This document shows positions 17,368 to 26,173 of a stretch of 64,000 bases of DNA, one piece after another. The first letter of the stretch is position 1. Each line of letters begins with the position of its first letter. The DNA comes from Limisphaerales bacterium (lineage in GTDB: Bacteria; Verrucomicrobiota; Verrucomicrobiia; Limisphaerales; SXTU01): the NCBI GenBank assembly GCA_009773355.1, contig WRPG01000001.1:124001-188000 (forward strand), in the 5' to 3' direction. A model generated the notes under the pieces. It did no database searches. It was not told where the DNA came from and saw only the letters and a list, made by a program, of their open reading frames with translations. Made by a program: the position numbers and the translations under genes.

Positions 17368-17808
17368 ATGAAAACCAAAACCATCCTCGGGGCCGTGCTG
17401 GGCGCGGTCCTGTTCACCAGCCTCGCCGCCACCGTCGCGCCCAACGATCCCAAGATCACCACGCGCGAGGTGATGAAGGCCAAGCTGGAAAGTTCGCAGA
17501 AAGTGCTCGAAGGCATCGCCACCGAGAACTTCGTCACCATCTCGGCCAACGCGCAGAAGCTCGCGGCCCTGAGCCAGGCCGCCGGCTGGCAGGCGCGGCA
17601 GACGCCCGAATACAAGCAATACACCGCCGAGTTCCGCCGCCATGCCGAGGCGCTGCAAAAGGCCGCGCGGGACGAGAACGTGGACGCCGCTTCCGTCGCC
17701 TGGTTCCAGCTCACGATCAGTTGCGTGAACTGCCACCGGCACCTCCGCGGGGTGCGGACGGTGTCAGTGCCGCTGGCCCCGGCGGCGCAAGCCGTGGCCG
17801 CGTGGTAA
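17368..17808 (+). CDS. periplasmic c-type cytochrome (cytochrome c'-like)
   Basis: 146 aa. Signal peptide MKTKTILGAVLGAVLFTSLAATVA, an alpha-helical body, and a single heme-attachment site near the C-terminus, ISCVNCHRHLRG. One C-terminal CxxCH in a helical bundle is the arrangement of cytochrome c' proteins, which is the basis for the call. Electron-transfer partner unknown. Confidence 0.75.
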   Translation: MKTKTILGAVLGAVLFTSLAATVAPNDPKITTREVMKAKLESSQKVLEGIATENFVTISANAQKLAALSQAAGWQARQTPEYKQYTAEFRRHAEALQKAARDENVDAASVAWFQLTISCVNCHRHLRGVRTVSVPLAPAAQAVAAW

Positions 17809-17930
17809 GGCGGGCTTGAACCGGGGGTGAGGGGGTCTATCCGGCCGGGTGGCGGAGAAATCCGCCGCTCCGCTCAGAATGTTTTTGCACTTCCGGCCTT
17901 CGTGCCTACACTCCGCGCTTTCTCTCGACC

Positions 17931-18896
17931 ATGAAACATCTGTTGAGCCTCGAGAAATTGTCCCGCGCGGACATGGAAACCATTCTGGCGGCCAGCGTCA
18001 GCATGAAGCGCCAGCGCGGCCAGCCCGCGTCCCTGCCGCTGGCGGGGCAGACGTGGGCGCTCATCTTCGCGAAGTCCTCCACGCGCACCCGCGTGTCCTT
18101 CGAGGTCGGCCTGCGCGAGCTGGGCGCGAACGTGATGTTCCTCAACGCCACCGACATCCAGCTCGGCCGCGGCGAGCCGATCAAGGACACCGCGCGCGTG
18201 CTGGGGCGGATGGTGCATGGCGTGGTCTTCCGCACGTTCGCGCAGGCGGACGTGGAGGAGTTCGCCCGCTATGCGAACATCCCGACCATCAACGCGCTGA
18301 CGGACGAGGAGCACCCGTGCCAGATTCTCACGGACATCTTCACCTTTCAGGAGCAGCGCGGCCCGATCCAGGGCAAGGTCGTGACCTTCATCGGCGACGG
18401 CGCGTGCAACGTGCCGGCGAGCTGGGTGTTCGCGGCGGCGAAGCTCGGCTTCGAGCTGCGCGTCGCCGCGCCGAAGCAGTTTCAACCGCCCCTGTCGCTG
18501 CTGGAGCGCGCGGGCTTCACGCACGTTCACGCCCAGCCCTCGCCAACGGGCGAAATCATCACCGGCAGCATCGCCGCCACGGGCGGAAAAATCGTGCTGA
18601 CCGCCGATCTTCCCGCCGCCGCCACGGGCGCGCACCTGCTCTACACCGACGTGTGGGTTTCAATGGGCAAGGAAGCCGAGACCGCCGAGCGCATCCAGGT
18701 GCTGACCGGCTACCAGATCAACGCGACCCTCGTGAAGCTCGCCGCACCGGACGCGCTGGTGATGCACTGCCTGCCGGCGTATCGCGGCAAGGAGATTGAC
18801 GACGCCACCTTCGAGGCGCACGCGCAGACCATCTTCGACGAGGCGGAGAACCGCCTGCACACCCAGAAGGCCATCATCGCCTGGCTGGTGGGCTGA
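17931..18896 (+). CDS. argF: ornithine carbamoyltransferase
   Basis: 321 aa, the normal length for the family. It makes citrulline from ornithine and carbamoyl phosphate in arginine biosynthesis, in the cytoplasm. Signatures: carbamoyl-phosphate loop SSTRTRVSFEVG (about 50-60), EEHPCQILTDIFT, and the ornithine-loop HCLPAYRGKEI (Cys about 280). The ATG at 17931 starts MKHLLSLEKLSRADM, a typical OTC start. It stands alone; no other arg genes are in the window. A hairpin at 18945-18972 separates it from the convergent hydrolase gene. Confidence 0.95.
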   Translation: MKHLLSLEKLSRADMETILAASVSMKRQRGQPASLPLAGQTWALIFAKSSTRTRVSFEVGLRELGANVMFLNATDIQLGRGEPIKDTARVLGRMVHGVVFRTFAQADVEEFARYANIPTINALTDEEHPCQILTDIFTFQEQRGPIQGKVVTFIGDGACNVPASWVFAAAKLGFELRVAAPKQFQPPLSLLERAGFTHVHAQPSPTGEIITGSIAATGGKIVLTADLPAAATGAHLLYTDVWVSMGKEAETAERIQVLTGYQINATLVKLAAPDALVMHCLPAYRGKEIDDATFEAHAQTIFDEAENRLHTQKAIIAWLVG

Positions 18897-18944
18897 CCGT
18901 CACGGCAGGGCTGGCCTGTGGCCGGCCGCGTGATTCCATTTGGA

Positions 18945-18972
18945 GGAACAAAGCCGCGCGCAGCGCGGTTCC
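18945..18972. terminator. hairpin between convergent argF and hydrolase genes
   Basis: GGAAC ... GTTCC enclose GCCGCGC-GCA-GCGCGGT. Its position between two convergent stops suits a bidirectional terminator. It could equally be a REP-type hairpin because the stem sequence resembles those families. Confidence 0.5.
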
Positions 18973-18982
18973 ACCGCGCCCG

Positions 18983-20038
18983 CTATTTCTTCGCATCCAC
19001 GACCGCTTCCATCAGCAGGCGCGCGGCGCGGTTCAATCTCGTGCCGGGGTTGCCAGGGGATTTGTCGTGGTCGTCCACGAGCGAGTCGTTCCACGACACC
19101 ACGAGGTCGAGGCTGGGAATCACCCACAACGTCCGCTTTGCGCCGTGGCCTGAGGCGAGGATGGCGTCGAGCGGTGCGGTGGGCAGTGCGCGGCGGCCTT
19201 CCTTGTCCGTCCGGTTCAGCCACCAGTTGAAGCTGTAAACGCCGGGACCGTTCGGGGTGATGCTCTTGGTTCCGCCGAGGCTGCGCTGGCCGGGCAGCAT
19301 CTCCGCGTCCTGTTTGCCGGTCAGCGGCGTGCTCGCGGGAATGGGCGAGGTGAACATCGTCTCGAACGCGCTGGCGGGCACGAGCTGCTGGTCGCGCCAT
19401 TTGCCCTTGTGCAAGGCGAGCAGGCCGAAGCGCGCGAAGTCGCGGACGGAGAGCGCCAGACGCCCTGGCTTTGGCTTGTCGAAGGAGATGGCGTCCTGAA
19501 ATTGCATCGGTCCGGCGAGGCGTCGGCGGAACACGTCAAAGCCGGGCTGCTGGAAGACTTTCTCCATGAGCGTGTCGTAGTAGAGCGCGAGGGCGAAGTC
19601 GTTGTAGGAGTAGGCCGCGCCGGGGTGCTCCGCGAGGCCGTAGCCGGAGGTTTGCGAGGCGAGATGCCGCCAGGTCATCGTGGCGTCCTTGCCGTTGTTC
19701 AGCGTCTTCAGGCGTGGCTCGAAGTCGGCCACGAGCGCATCGGGGCCGGCAAGCCTGCCCTCCTGAATCGCGAGGAAGAGCAGCGTGCTGATGACGGGCT
19801 TCATGGCGGAGGCCACGTCTTGGCTGCGCGTCTGGTCGCCCCACGCGAAGGCCAGCTTGCCATGCCGCACCACGCAGCCGCGTCCGCCCACGAGTTCGCG
19901 CAGGGCGGCGAGCTTTTCGGCGGAAAGGCCGGCAGCTTCAGGGGCGCAGGTTTCCCATTCCTTGCCGGGAAAGGTTTGACCGAGGGCGGGAGAAAACAAT
20001 GCGGCGAGCAGGAGGAAGGTGAGCAGTCGGATGGTCAC
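18983..20038 (-). CDS. serine hydrolase, beta-lactamase/penicillin-binding-like fold
   Basis: 351 aa, starting with GTG at 20038, followed by signal peptide TIRLLTFLLLAALFSPALG. The catalytic SxxK is SAMK (about 80) and a Tyr motif is present in AAYSYNDFAL. It belongs to the class C beta-lactamase/esterase superfamily, which covers peptidases and esterases; antibiotic resistance should not be assumed. It is periplasmic. No operon partner is evident; the next gene upstream on the same strand is the GH13 enzyme, 135 bp away across REP hairpins. Confidence 0.85.
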   Translation of the reverse strand: MTIRLLTFLLLAALFSPALGQTFPGKEWETCAPEAAGLSAEKLAALRELVGGRGCVVRHGKLAFAWGDQTRSQDVASAMKPVISTLLFLAIQEGRLAGPDALVADFEPRLKTLNNGKDATMTWRHLASQTSGYGLAEHPGAAYSYNDFALALYYDTLMEKVFQQPGFDVFRRRLAGPMQFQDAISFDKPKPGRLALSVRDFARFGLLALHKGKWRDQQLVPASAFETMFTSPIPASTPLTGKQDAEMLPGQRSLGGTKSITPNGPGVYSFNWWLNRTDKEGRRALPTAPLDAILASGHGAKRTLWVIPSLDLVVSWNDSLVDDHDKSPGNPGTRLNRAARLLMEAVVDAKK

Positions 20039-20103
20039 GAGGGGAGTATGACCGGGGTGGAAGTGCGGGACAAGCGGGAGCGAGTTCCGGTCTGCGAAGG
20101 CAG

Positions 20104-20163
20104 CTCGACATTGGAATGTCGGTGCTGATGCGCCCCAAGCTCGACATTGGAATGTCGAGCTAC
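20104..20163. repeat. two REP hairpins, GTAG/CTCGACATT family
   Basis: Read on the minus strand, the copy at 20140-20163 is GTAG followed by stem CTCGACATT, loop CC, stem AATGTCGAG. A second, right-truncated copy lies at 20104-20121 in the same orientation. A third occurs at 53735-53758. They fill the space between the GH13 stop and the hydrolase start. Confidence 0.75.
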
Positions 20164-20173
20164 GCTTTCGCGC

Positions 20174-21739
20174 CTACTTCGCCGGGGTGAAGTGGAAGAG
20201 CTGCGCGCCGCGCGGGGGGAGCGCGAGGTAGAGGCCGCGCGCCTGCATCTCGGTGCCGTTGCGCCAGTATTTTTCCTCGCCGAGCAGGTCTTCCATCTTC
20301 CACTCGCGGCGTGCGAGGCCCGCGATGACCGGCGTGACGTAGCACTGGCTGGGCTGCGCGGCGAGGTTGACCACCACGAGGTCGAAGGCGTCCGGCGCGG
20401 ACTGCCATTGCACGACGACGAAGCAGTGGTCGGTCGTGTTGTCGGACCAGGCGGAGCGGGGGCGGAGGATTTCAAACTCACCGTGGCCGACGGCGGAGTT
20501 GTCCAGCGCCGCGAGCAACTCCTCGTAGAACGAGGAAATCCGCGTGTCCTCGGATTCGACCGGGCGGCGGGACAGATGCACCGGCAGCCGGATGCGCGCG
20601 CCCTCAAGCTGGCCCTCGTGCAGGAAGCGCATCCCCGGCAGGCCGTAGGTCAGCAGCGCGGCGGCGCGGTGCTCCTCGAACGTGAAGCGCGTGGCCGCGC
20701 GCTGCTCGTCGTGGTTTTCCAGGAAGTGGACGCTGTGGCACAGAAAGCCCGGCTCCACGCCAACCAGGTGGTGCTGGGTCTCGGCGTAGTTGTCGTAGGC
20801 GAGGTGGTCGTAGAGCCACTTGTCGTAGGTGTAATCGAAGCCAAGCCGCTGGAGGTTGCGCTCCAGGTCCCAATACACCTCCGCCAGAAACAGGAAGTCC
20901 GGGAACACGCGCTTCACCGACGCGATGGCCTCCGTCCAGAATTCCGCCGGGGTCTGCGGCGCGGTCCTGGGGAGCGTGGCCCAGGTCTTCGCGAACACGT
21001 CGCGCAGGATGAGCATCGCCATGTCGCACCGCACGCCATCGCAGCGGACGGCGACGTCCCGCAGCATCTCCTGCATGATGGCCTGCGTGTCCGCACGCCG
21101 GTAGTCGAGCTGCGCGGTGTCCTCCCAGCAGGGGAAGAAGGGGTCCTTGCCGTGCGCAATCCAGAGGACGCCGGAGTTCGTCTCGGTCGCAAACGTCTCC
21201 CGCGCGCCGGGCGGCCCCTGCACGAACAGCTCCGGCTTCATCTTCACCCACGGATGGCCGAGGCCGGTGTGGTTGGGCACGAAATCCAGGATGAGCTTCA
21301 TCCCGTGCGCGTGGAGGCGTTCGCGGAACCGGCGCAGGCCCTCCTCGCCGCCGAGCGTGTCCGGCACATGATAATCCGCGACCGCGTAAGGCGAGCCGGT
21401 CACGTCGTCGGGCGTCCAGTCGGGCAGCGCCTTGCGAAAGAGGTCAATCAGCGCGGGGTCGTTCAACGCCGTCTCGCGGGCGCGGGAGCAGGTCGTCCAG
21501 GTGCCCATGAGCCAGATGTGCGTGAAGCCCTGGCGCTGCCAGGCCGCAAACTCCTCCTCCGGCACGTTGCCGAGCTGGACCACCCGCCCGTGCTGCCCGG
21601 AAAGCTCGTGCAGCCAGCAGCGGGTGTTCAGTTCGTAGAGGAGGGGGTGCAAGGGGAGAGCGATTGGCAACGAGTCATTGGCCGGCCGGCCGGCGCAGGC
21701 GGAACTGATTACTCCCGCGCAACCAGCCGCGCAAGCCAT
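20174..21739 (-). CDS. GH13 alpha-amylase family enzyme
   Basis: 521 aa with all four GH13 blocks: region I LDFVPNH, II VRCDMAML (nucleophile Asp), III AEVYWD (acid Glu) and IV FLENHDE. It lacks a signal peptide, so it is probably cytoplasmic. The N-terminal PLHPLLYELNTRCWLHEL and DWTPDDVTGSPYAVADYHV resemble proteins near trehalose synthase/alpha-glucan enzymes, but specificity cannot be fixed. The start is uncertain: the ATG at 21739 gives 25 odd residues before the conserved part. It diverges from a DUF1501 gene; the 216 bp between hold both promoters. Confidence 0.88.
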   Translation of the reverse strand: MACAAGCAGVISSACAGRPANDSLPIALPLHPLLYELNTRCWLHELSGQHGRVVQLGNVPEEEFAAWQRQGFTHIWLMGTWTTCSRARETALNDPALIDLFRKALPDWTPDDVTGSPYAVADYHVPDTLGGEEGLRRFRERLHAHGMKLILDFVPNHTGLGHPWVKMKPELFVQGPPGARETFATETNSGVLWIAHGKDPFFPCWEDTAQLDYRRADTQAIMQEMLRDVAVRCDGVRCDMAMLILRDVFAKTWATLPRTAPQTPAEFWTEAIASVKRVFPDFLFLAEVYWDLERNLQRLGFDYTYDKWLYDHLAYDNYAETQHHLVGVEPGFLCHSVHFLENHDEQRAATRFTFEEHRAAALLTYGLPGMRFLHEGQLEGARIRLPVHLSRRPVESEDTRISSFYEELLAALDNSAVGHGEFEILRPRSAWSDNTTDHCFVVVQWQSAPDAFDLVVVNLAAQPSQCYVTPVIAGLARREWKMEDLLGEEKYWRNGTEMQARGLYLALPPRGAQLFHFTPAK

Positions 21740-21955
21740 TGGTTGGGAACGCGGTGCGGTTCAGGGGGGCCAGATCGGCAAGCGCGCCGGTTTCTGGTGC
21801 TGCGTCCGCTGGCGAACCCCCGGCGGGCTTGCAATGCTTCTGACATTTGAGCAGATGCCAGCGCACCCCGCAAACACGGCGAGCGGATGGCTGAAAATTG
21901 CTGACTTGAATCCGGCGGCGGCCCGTCCAAATTGTCGCCAAAACCCGACGCACCG

Positions 21956-23395
21956 ATGGCCAACCCGTTGAAACACCCCGCCGACTGCTCCCGGCGCACC
22001 GCCGTGCAGGCCGGCGCGATTGGCCTGCTCGGCCTGGGCATGAACCACTTGAACTGGCTGCACGCGGCAGGTGGCGCGGGCGGTCGCGGGCGCGCCAAGT
22101 CGGTCATCTACATCTTCCTCTCCGGCGGACTGGCGCAGCAGGACAGCTTCGACCTGAAGCCGGACGCGCCGTCGGGCTTCCGAGGCGAGTTCCAGCCCAT
22201 CCCCACGCGCACGCCGGGCCTGCACATCTGCGAGCACCTGCCGGAACTCGCCAAGCGCAGCGAGCACTGGGCGCTCTGCCGCTCGCTCACGCACAAGTCC
22301 AACGACCACTCCGCCGGGCATCACATCATGCTCACGGGCCGGTCCGACATTCCGCCGGGCTTCAACCCCAGCCTGCCAAAGGATTCCGACTGGCCGTCCA
22401 TCACCGCAGTGGCCGCGACGCGCTTCGCGCCGCAGAACAACCTGCCGCCCGCCATCATCCTGCCGGAGAAGCTGGTGCATCGCACCGGGCGCGTGATCCC
22501 CGGCCAGTTCGCGGGCATCGCCGGCAAGCGCCGCGAGCCGTGGTTCCTCGACTGCGCGCCCTACAACGCGGCGAACTACGGCGCGTATCCCGAATACCTC
22601 TTCCACCATCGCGAGGGCGCGAAGGAGCAGCCGCTTTACTTCCGCGCGCCGAATCTTTCCCTCCCGCACTGGCTGGCGGACGGGCGGTTGCGGGACCGGC
22701 TCTCGCTGGCGAAGGAGTTGAACGGCCAGCGCAGCCAGCTCGCGAGCGCGGGCGAGGCGGGGGGGCATGACCGTTATTGGGAAATGGCCACGTCGCTCCT
22801 TACGGACGGCAAGATCGCCGGAGCCTTTGATGTGACCAACGCGCCGCTGAAGGAGCAGGAGCGCTACGGGCGCAACTCCTTCGGCTGGTCGCTGCTGCTG
22901 GCCTCGCGGCTCGTCCAGCGCGGCGTGCGGCTCGTCCAGGTCAACCTCGGCAACAACGAGACGTGGGACACGCACGAGTCGGCCTTCCCGAACCTGAAGA
23001 ACTTCCTCTTCCCCCCGACGGACCGCGCGGTGTCCGCGCTGCTCGACGACCTGCACGAGCGCGGCCTGCTCGACAGCACGCTGATCGTGATGGCCGGCGA
23101 GTTCGGGCGCACGCCGAAGCTCTCGACCATTGCCGGGGCGAGGCTGCCGGGCCGCGACCACTGGGGCGCGGTGCAGACGGTGTTCTTCGCCGGTGGCGGC
23201 GTGCGCGGGGGCACGGTGATTGGCTCGTCGGACAAGATCGGCGGGTATCCCGCCAGCTCACCGCAGACGCCGGAGAACTTCGCCGCGACGATCTACGACG
23301 CGCTGGGCATCCCGCAGGACGCGCACTGGCTCGACGAGCAGGGCCGGCCCAACCTCTTCTACCACGGCACCCCGATTCCGGGGCTGGTGGGGTGA
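21956..23395 (+). CDS. DUF1501 family protein
   Basis: 479 aa. A short Tat-like start (SRRTAVQAGAIGLLGLG) is followed by DUF1501 blocks IFLSGGLAQQDSFDLKP, SRLVQRGVRLVQVNLG, LIVMAGEFGRTPK, GRDHWGAVQTVFFAGGG and IYDALGIP. It differs clearly from the other two DUF1501 proteins here and has no PSCyt1 partner beside it; such partners can be elsewhere. The ATG at 21956 is chosen because it directly precedes the Tat-like segment. Enzymatic role unproven. Confidence 0.88.
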   Translation: MANPLKHPADCSRRTAVQAGAIGLLGLGMNHLNWLHAAGGAGGRGRAKSVIYIFLSGGLAQQDSFDLKPDAPSGFRGEFQPIPTRTPGLHICEHLPELAKRSEHWALCRSLTHKSNDHSAGHHIMLTGRSDIPPGFNPSLPKDSDWPSITAVAATRFAPQNNLPPAIILPEKLVHRTGRVIPGQFAGIAGKRREPWFLDCAPYNAANYGAYPEYLFHHREGAKEQPLYFRAPNLSLPHWLADGRLRDRLSLAKELNGQRSQLASAGEAGGHDRYWEMATSLLTDGKIAGAFDVTNAPLKEQERYGRNSFGWSLLLASRLVQRGVRLVQVNLGNNETWDTHESAFPNLKNFLFPPTDRAVSALLDDLHERGLLDSTLIVMAGEFGRTPKLSTIAGARLPGRDHWGAVQTVFFAGGGVRGGTVIGSSDKIGGYPASSPQTPENFAATIYDALGIPQDAHWLDEQGRPNLFYHGTPIPGLVG

Positions 23396-23444
23396 GGGAA
23401 CGCCGTCCGGCAAATCCCCTGCGGGCACAGCCCCGCGCCCCCTG

Positions 23445-25262
23445 TTACTTCTTCAACCCCGCTGGCACCGGGACGAAGCTCTTGAAGCTGATGCCCTCGG
23501 GCGTGCCGGTCGCGGACTGCACGGTAAAGCTGAAATACTTCGCAATCGCCTCGAAGGGCGGCAGCAGCGAGAAGTCCGCGATCTCCTTGAACGCCTTGAG
23601 CGGGGCGAGGTTTGCGCCGGGCGTGGGCACGGGCGACGCGAACATCTGTTCGAGCGCCTGCGGGTCTTTCTTCAGCGTGTCGAGCAGGAGGCGCAGCGTC
23701 TCGCCCTGGTTGTCATACTGGAACCAGCCGGTGTTGAAGCCGCCGACCTTCTGCGCGGCGTCGGCGAGGCCGGGCACTTCACTCAGCGGTTTCCCCTGCC
23801 CTTCCGCGCCGCGCAGCACTTCCTCGAGCATCGCCGCGTCGGTGGCCACCGCGAGATAACCACCGGTGGTCGAGAGCACCAACTGGCCCTTGCCGCCCGC
23901 TGGCGCGCCCATGCCGGGCAGCAGCGACAGCGTGTAAATCTTCCGGCCCAGAAACTCCCGCTCCGTCGGCGGCAGCGGGCTGACCGTGCGCAGGGCGGTC
24001 AGCAGCGCCTCCGGCTTGGGCGAGCCGACGAGGTAGAGCGTGGGCGGCGACTTCAAATCCGCCAGCGCCGTGCCGCGCGGGGCCTTCTGCACGGTGACGA
24101 AGTCCGCGCCCAGGTTGCCGAAGAGCTGCTTGCGCAGGTCGAAGTTGGGGTCCTTGTCCTTGCCGACGTTTTCGAGCATGAGCATGACCACGCCGGCCAT
24201 CTGCGGGTTGAGGTCGGTGAGGATGCGCTCCACCGCGGCAAACGCCTTCTGCCCATCGAGGCGGACACGCGTGAACTTCGCCGCGTCGCCGCCCACGGAC
24301 GGCAGCGGCCCGGCCTCCTTCGCCTCCGGCGTGAGGATGGTGAGCAGCCCCTTGCGCTTCGCCTGCGGTGACTGCACGAAGAACTCAACGTGCGTGCCCT
24401 CGCCCGTCTGCCGCGCGGCGAGCGCCAGCCCTTCCACGCTGCCTAGGCCAATCGCGTCCAGCATCCGGCCGGGCGCGACGCCGAGCGGGTTGCCGTCCTG
24501 TGGCCCGGCGGGCAGCTTCGCCAGCACGCCGGTGAAGGCCTTCACGTTGACCCAGCCGAACGCCTGCGCGTCGCGGCCCACGGTGCTGCGCGCGCGCTCG
24601 AATACCGGATCTTCGTCCAAGCCCGCGCCCGCGCCGTCCTGCCGGGCGAGCACCTTCTCAAGCGCCTTGGTGCTCTCGCTCAGGAGCAGCAGCGAACCGG
24701 ACTGGCCGACGTAGGGCTGGGACTTCTTTTTCCCGTCGGCGTCCTCGTGCTTCACCTTCACCGTGCGGGCGAACTTCACTCCCCGCACCGTCTCACGCTG
24801 GATGGTCTTGCCCGCGTCGGCGTCGCGCTTCTCGCACTTCTCGATGAATGCCTTGAGCTGCTTGTCCTTGTCCTTCACGTCGAGGAGCACCACCACGTCC
24901 GGCCCGGTGTTCGGCTCGCCCTGCCAGTCGTTGCGGATGACCCCGAGCGTGACCTGCCCGCCGACCAGCGGCTTGAACTCCGCCCAGTCGCGCTCGAAGT
25001 CCTTGTCCTCCTGGCCGACGAGTTCGCGGAGCTTCGTCTCAAACTTCTCCGTGAACGGCTTCATCGCCGGGTCGCGCCAGAGCTGGGCGAGGGAAAAATC
25101 CTTCGCGGCGGCGAAGGCCTTGTCCCAGTCGGGGACGGTCAGCACGACGAGCGTGTCGGCAGGCAGGAGCTTCTCGGCGGGCGGAACGGCGGCGCGAAGC
25201 GGCAGCGCCAGGATCAGGGCGAAAGCGAGGCCGAGGCAGACGGGAGGTTGGTGGAGTTTCAT
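23445..25262 (-). CDS. large periplasmic protein, function unknown
   Basis: 605 aa. Signal peptide MKLHQPPVCLGLAFALILALPLRAA, then PAEKLLPADTLVVLTVPDWDKAF, a start common in Planctomycetes/Verrucomicrobia DUF3352-like proteins. The remainder is soluble alternating alpha/beta with no catalytic motif I can name. The ATG at 25262 precedes the signal. The long frame upstream (to 25652) is the antisense shadow of dapF. Confidence 0.75.
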   Translation of the reverse strand: MKLHQPPVCLGLAFALILALPLRAAVPPAEKLLPADTLVVLTVPDWDKAFAAAKDFSLAQLWRDPAMKPFTEKFETKLRELVGQEDKDFERDWAEFKPLVGGQVTLGVIRNDWQGEPNTGPDVVVLLDVKDKDKQLKAFIEKCEKRDADAGKTIQRETVRGVKFARTVKVKHEDADGKKKSQPYVGQSGSLLLLSESTKALEKVLARQDGAGAGLDEDPVFERARSTVGRDAQAFGWVNVKAFTGVLAKLPAGPQDGNPLGVAPGRMLDAIGLGSVEGLALAARQTGEGTHVEFFVQSPQAKRKGLLTILTPEAKEAGPLPSVGGDAAKFTRVRLDGQKAFAAVERILTDLNPQMAGVVMLMLENVGKDKDPNFDLRKQLFGNLGADFVTVQKAPRGTALADLKSPPTLYLVGSPKPEALLTALRTVSPLPPTEREFLGRKIYTLSLLPGMGAPAGGKGQLVLSTTGGYLAVATDAAMLEEVLRGAEGQGKPLSEVPGLADAAQKVGGFNTGWFQYDNQGETLRLLLDTLKKDPQALEQMFASPVPTPGANLAPLKAFKEIADFSLLPPFEAIAKYFSFTVQSATGTPEGISFKSFVPVPAGLKK

Positions 25263-25422
25263 GTGACGGAAGCGATGCGGCAGTTGCGGGAAAGACCCGC
25301 GAGCGGGGCGTTGGGTTTCAGGTTTGTCTGCGTGCCGGGGTTGTAGGGGGAAGCCGGGCGGTTGGCAAGCCACGCGCTTTTGCCGCTTGCGCCGTCGCGG
25401 CGCGCCGTTACCTTCCCGCGCG

Positions 25423-26093
25423 ATGATTTTGGACTTCACGAAGATGAACGGCGCGGGCAACGACTTCATCCTCGCCGACAACCGCGCCGGGAACCTTCGC
25501 CTGACGCCGGAGCAGGTCGCGCACCTCTGCCATCGCCAGCGCGGCATCGGCGCGGACGGCCTCATGCTGCTGGTGCCCTGCGCGTCCGGGAAGGCCGACT
25601 GGGCGTGGGAGTTCTGGAACAGCGACGGCAGCCGTGCCGAGATGTGCGGCAACGGCGCGCGGTGCTTTGCCCGCTACATCCAACGGCTCACGGGGCCATC
25701 CACTCGCTCAACACCGGCGTCCCGCACGCCGTGATCTTCGTTCCCGACGCGGACCAGGCGATGGTCAACCAGCTCGGCGCCGAGGTCCGCTACCACGCGC
25801 ACTTCAAGCCCAAGGGCACGAACGTGAACTTCGCGCAGGTGCTCGGCCCGAACCACATTCGCGTCCGCACCTACGAGCGTGGCGTCGAGGGCGAGACGCT
25901 CGCCTGCGGCACCGGCGTAAGCGCAGCGGCGATGATCGCCTCGCGCGTGCAAGGCTTCACCTCGCCGGTGAAAGTGCTCGTTCAAGGCGGCGACACCCTG
26001 GAAGTCAGCTTCCAGTCGAGCGGCGAAGGCTTCTCCGACGTGCGCCTGAACGGCCCGGCGGATTTCTCCTTCGAGGGCCGCGTGGAAGTCTGA
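25423..26093 (+). pseudogene. dapF: diaminopimelate epimerase, internally deleted and frameshifted
   Basis: DapF interconverts LL- and meso-diaminopimelate for lysine and peptidoglycan. The N-terminal part (MILDFTKMNGAGNDFILADN ... MCGNGARCFARYIQRLTG, first catalytic Cys) ends in frame at 25734. The C-terminal part (IHSLNTGVPHAVIFV ... LACGTGVSAAAMIASRV, second catalytic Cys) is in another frame ending at 26093. Both Cys motifs remain, but about 60-70 residues expected between them are absent. The joint is near 25697, so deletion and frameshift coincide. The gene is normally essential, so either another copy exists or this is an assembly fault. Confidence 0.85.
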
Positions 26094-26099
26094 TCAAAG

Positions 26100-26169
26100 G
26101 TAGGGCCGCGCTGCCGCGCGGCTTCGGCTTTGTGAACAGTGCCAAGGCCAACCAGCAGGTCGGCCCTAC
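26100..26169. repeat. REPIN, GTAG/GGGC family
   Basis: Left copy: GTAG, stem GCCGCGC with loop TGCC and GCGCGGC (26100-26122). Right copy, inverted (26146-26169): GTAG, stem GCCGACC, loop TGCT, GGTTGGC. The copies differ in stem sequence but each folds. It lies between the stops of dapF and the convergent DUF1501 gene. A single copy of this family is inside the epimerase gene at 40405. Confidence 0.8.
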
Positions 26170-26173
26170 CGCC

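Noticed and set aside
18983-20038. Antibiotic-resistance beta-lactamase
   Set aside because: The SxxK fold is shared with many esterases and peptidases, and no resistance context is present; kept as a general serine hydrolase.
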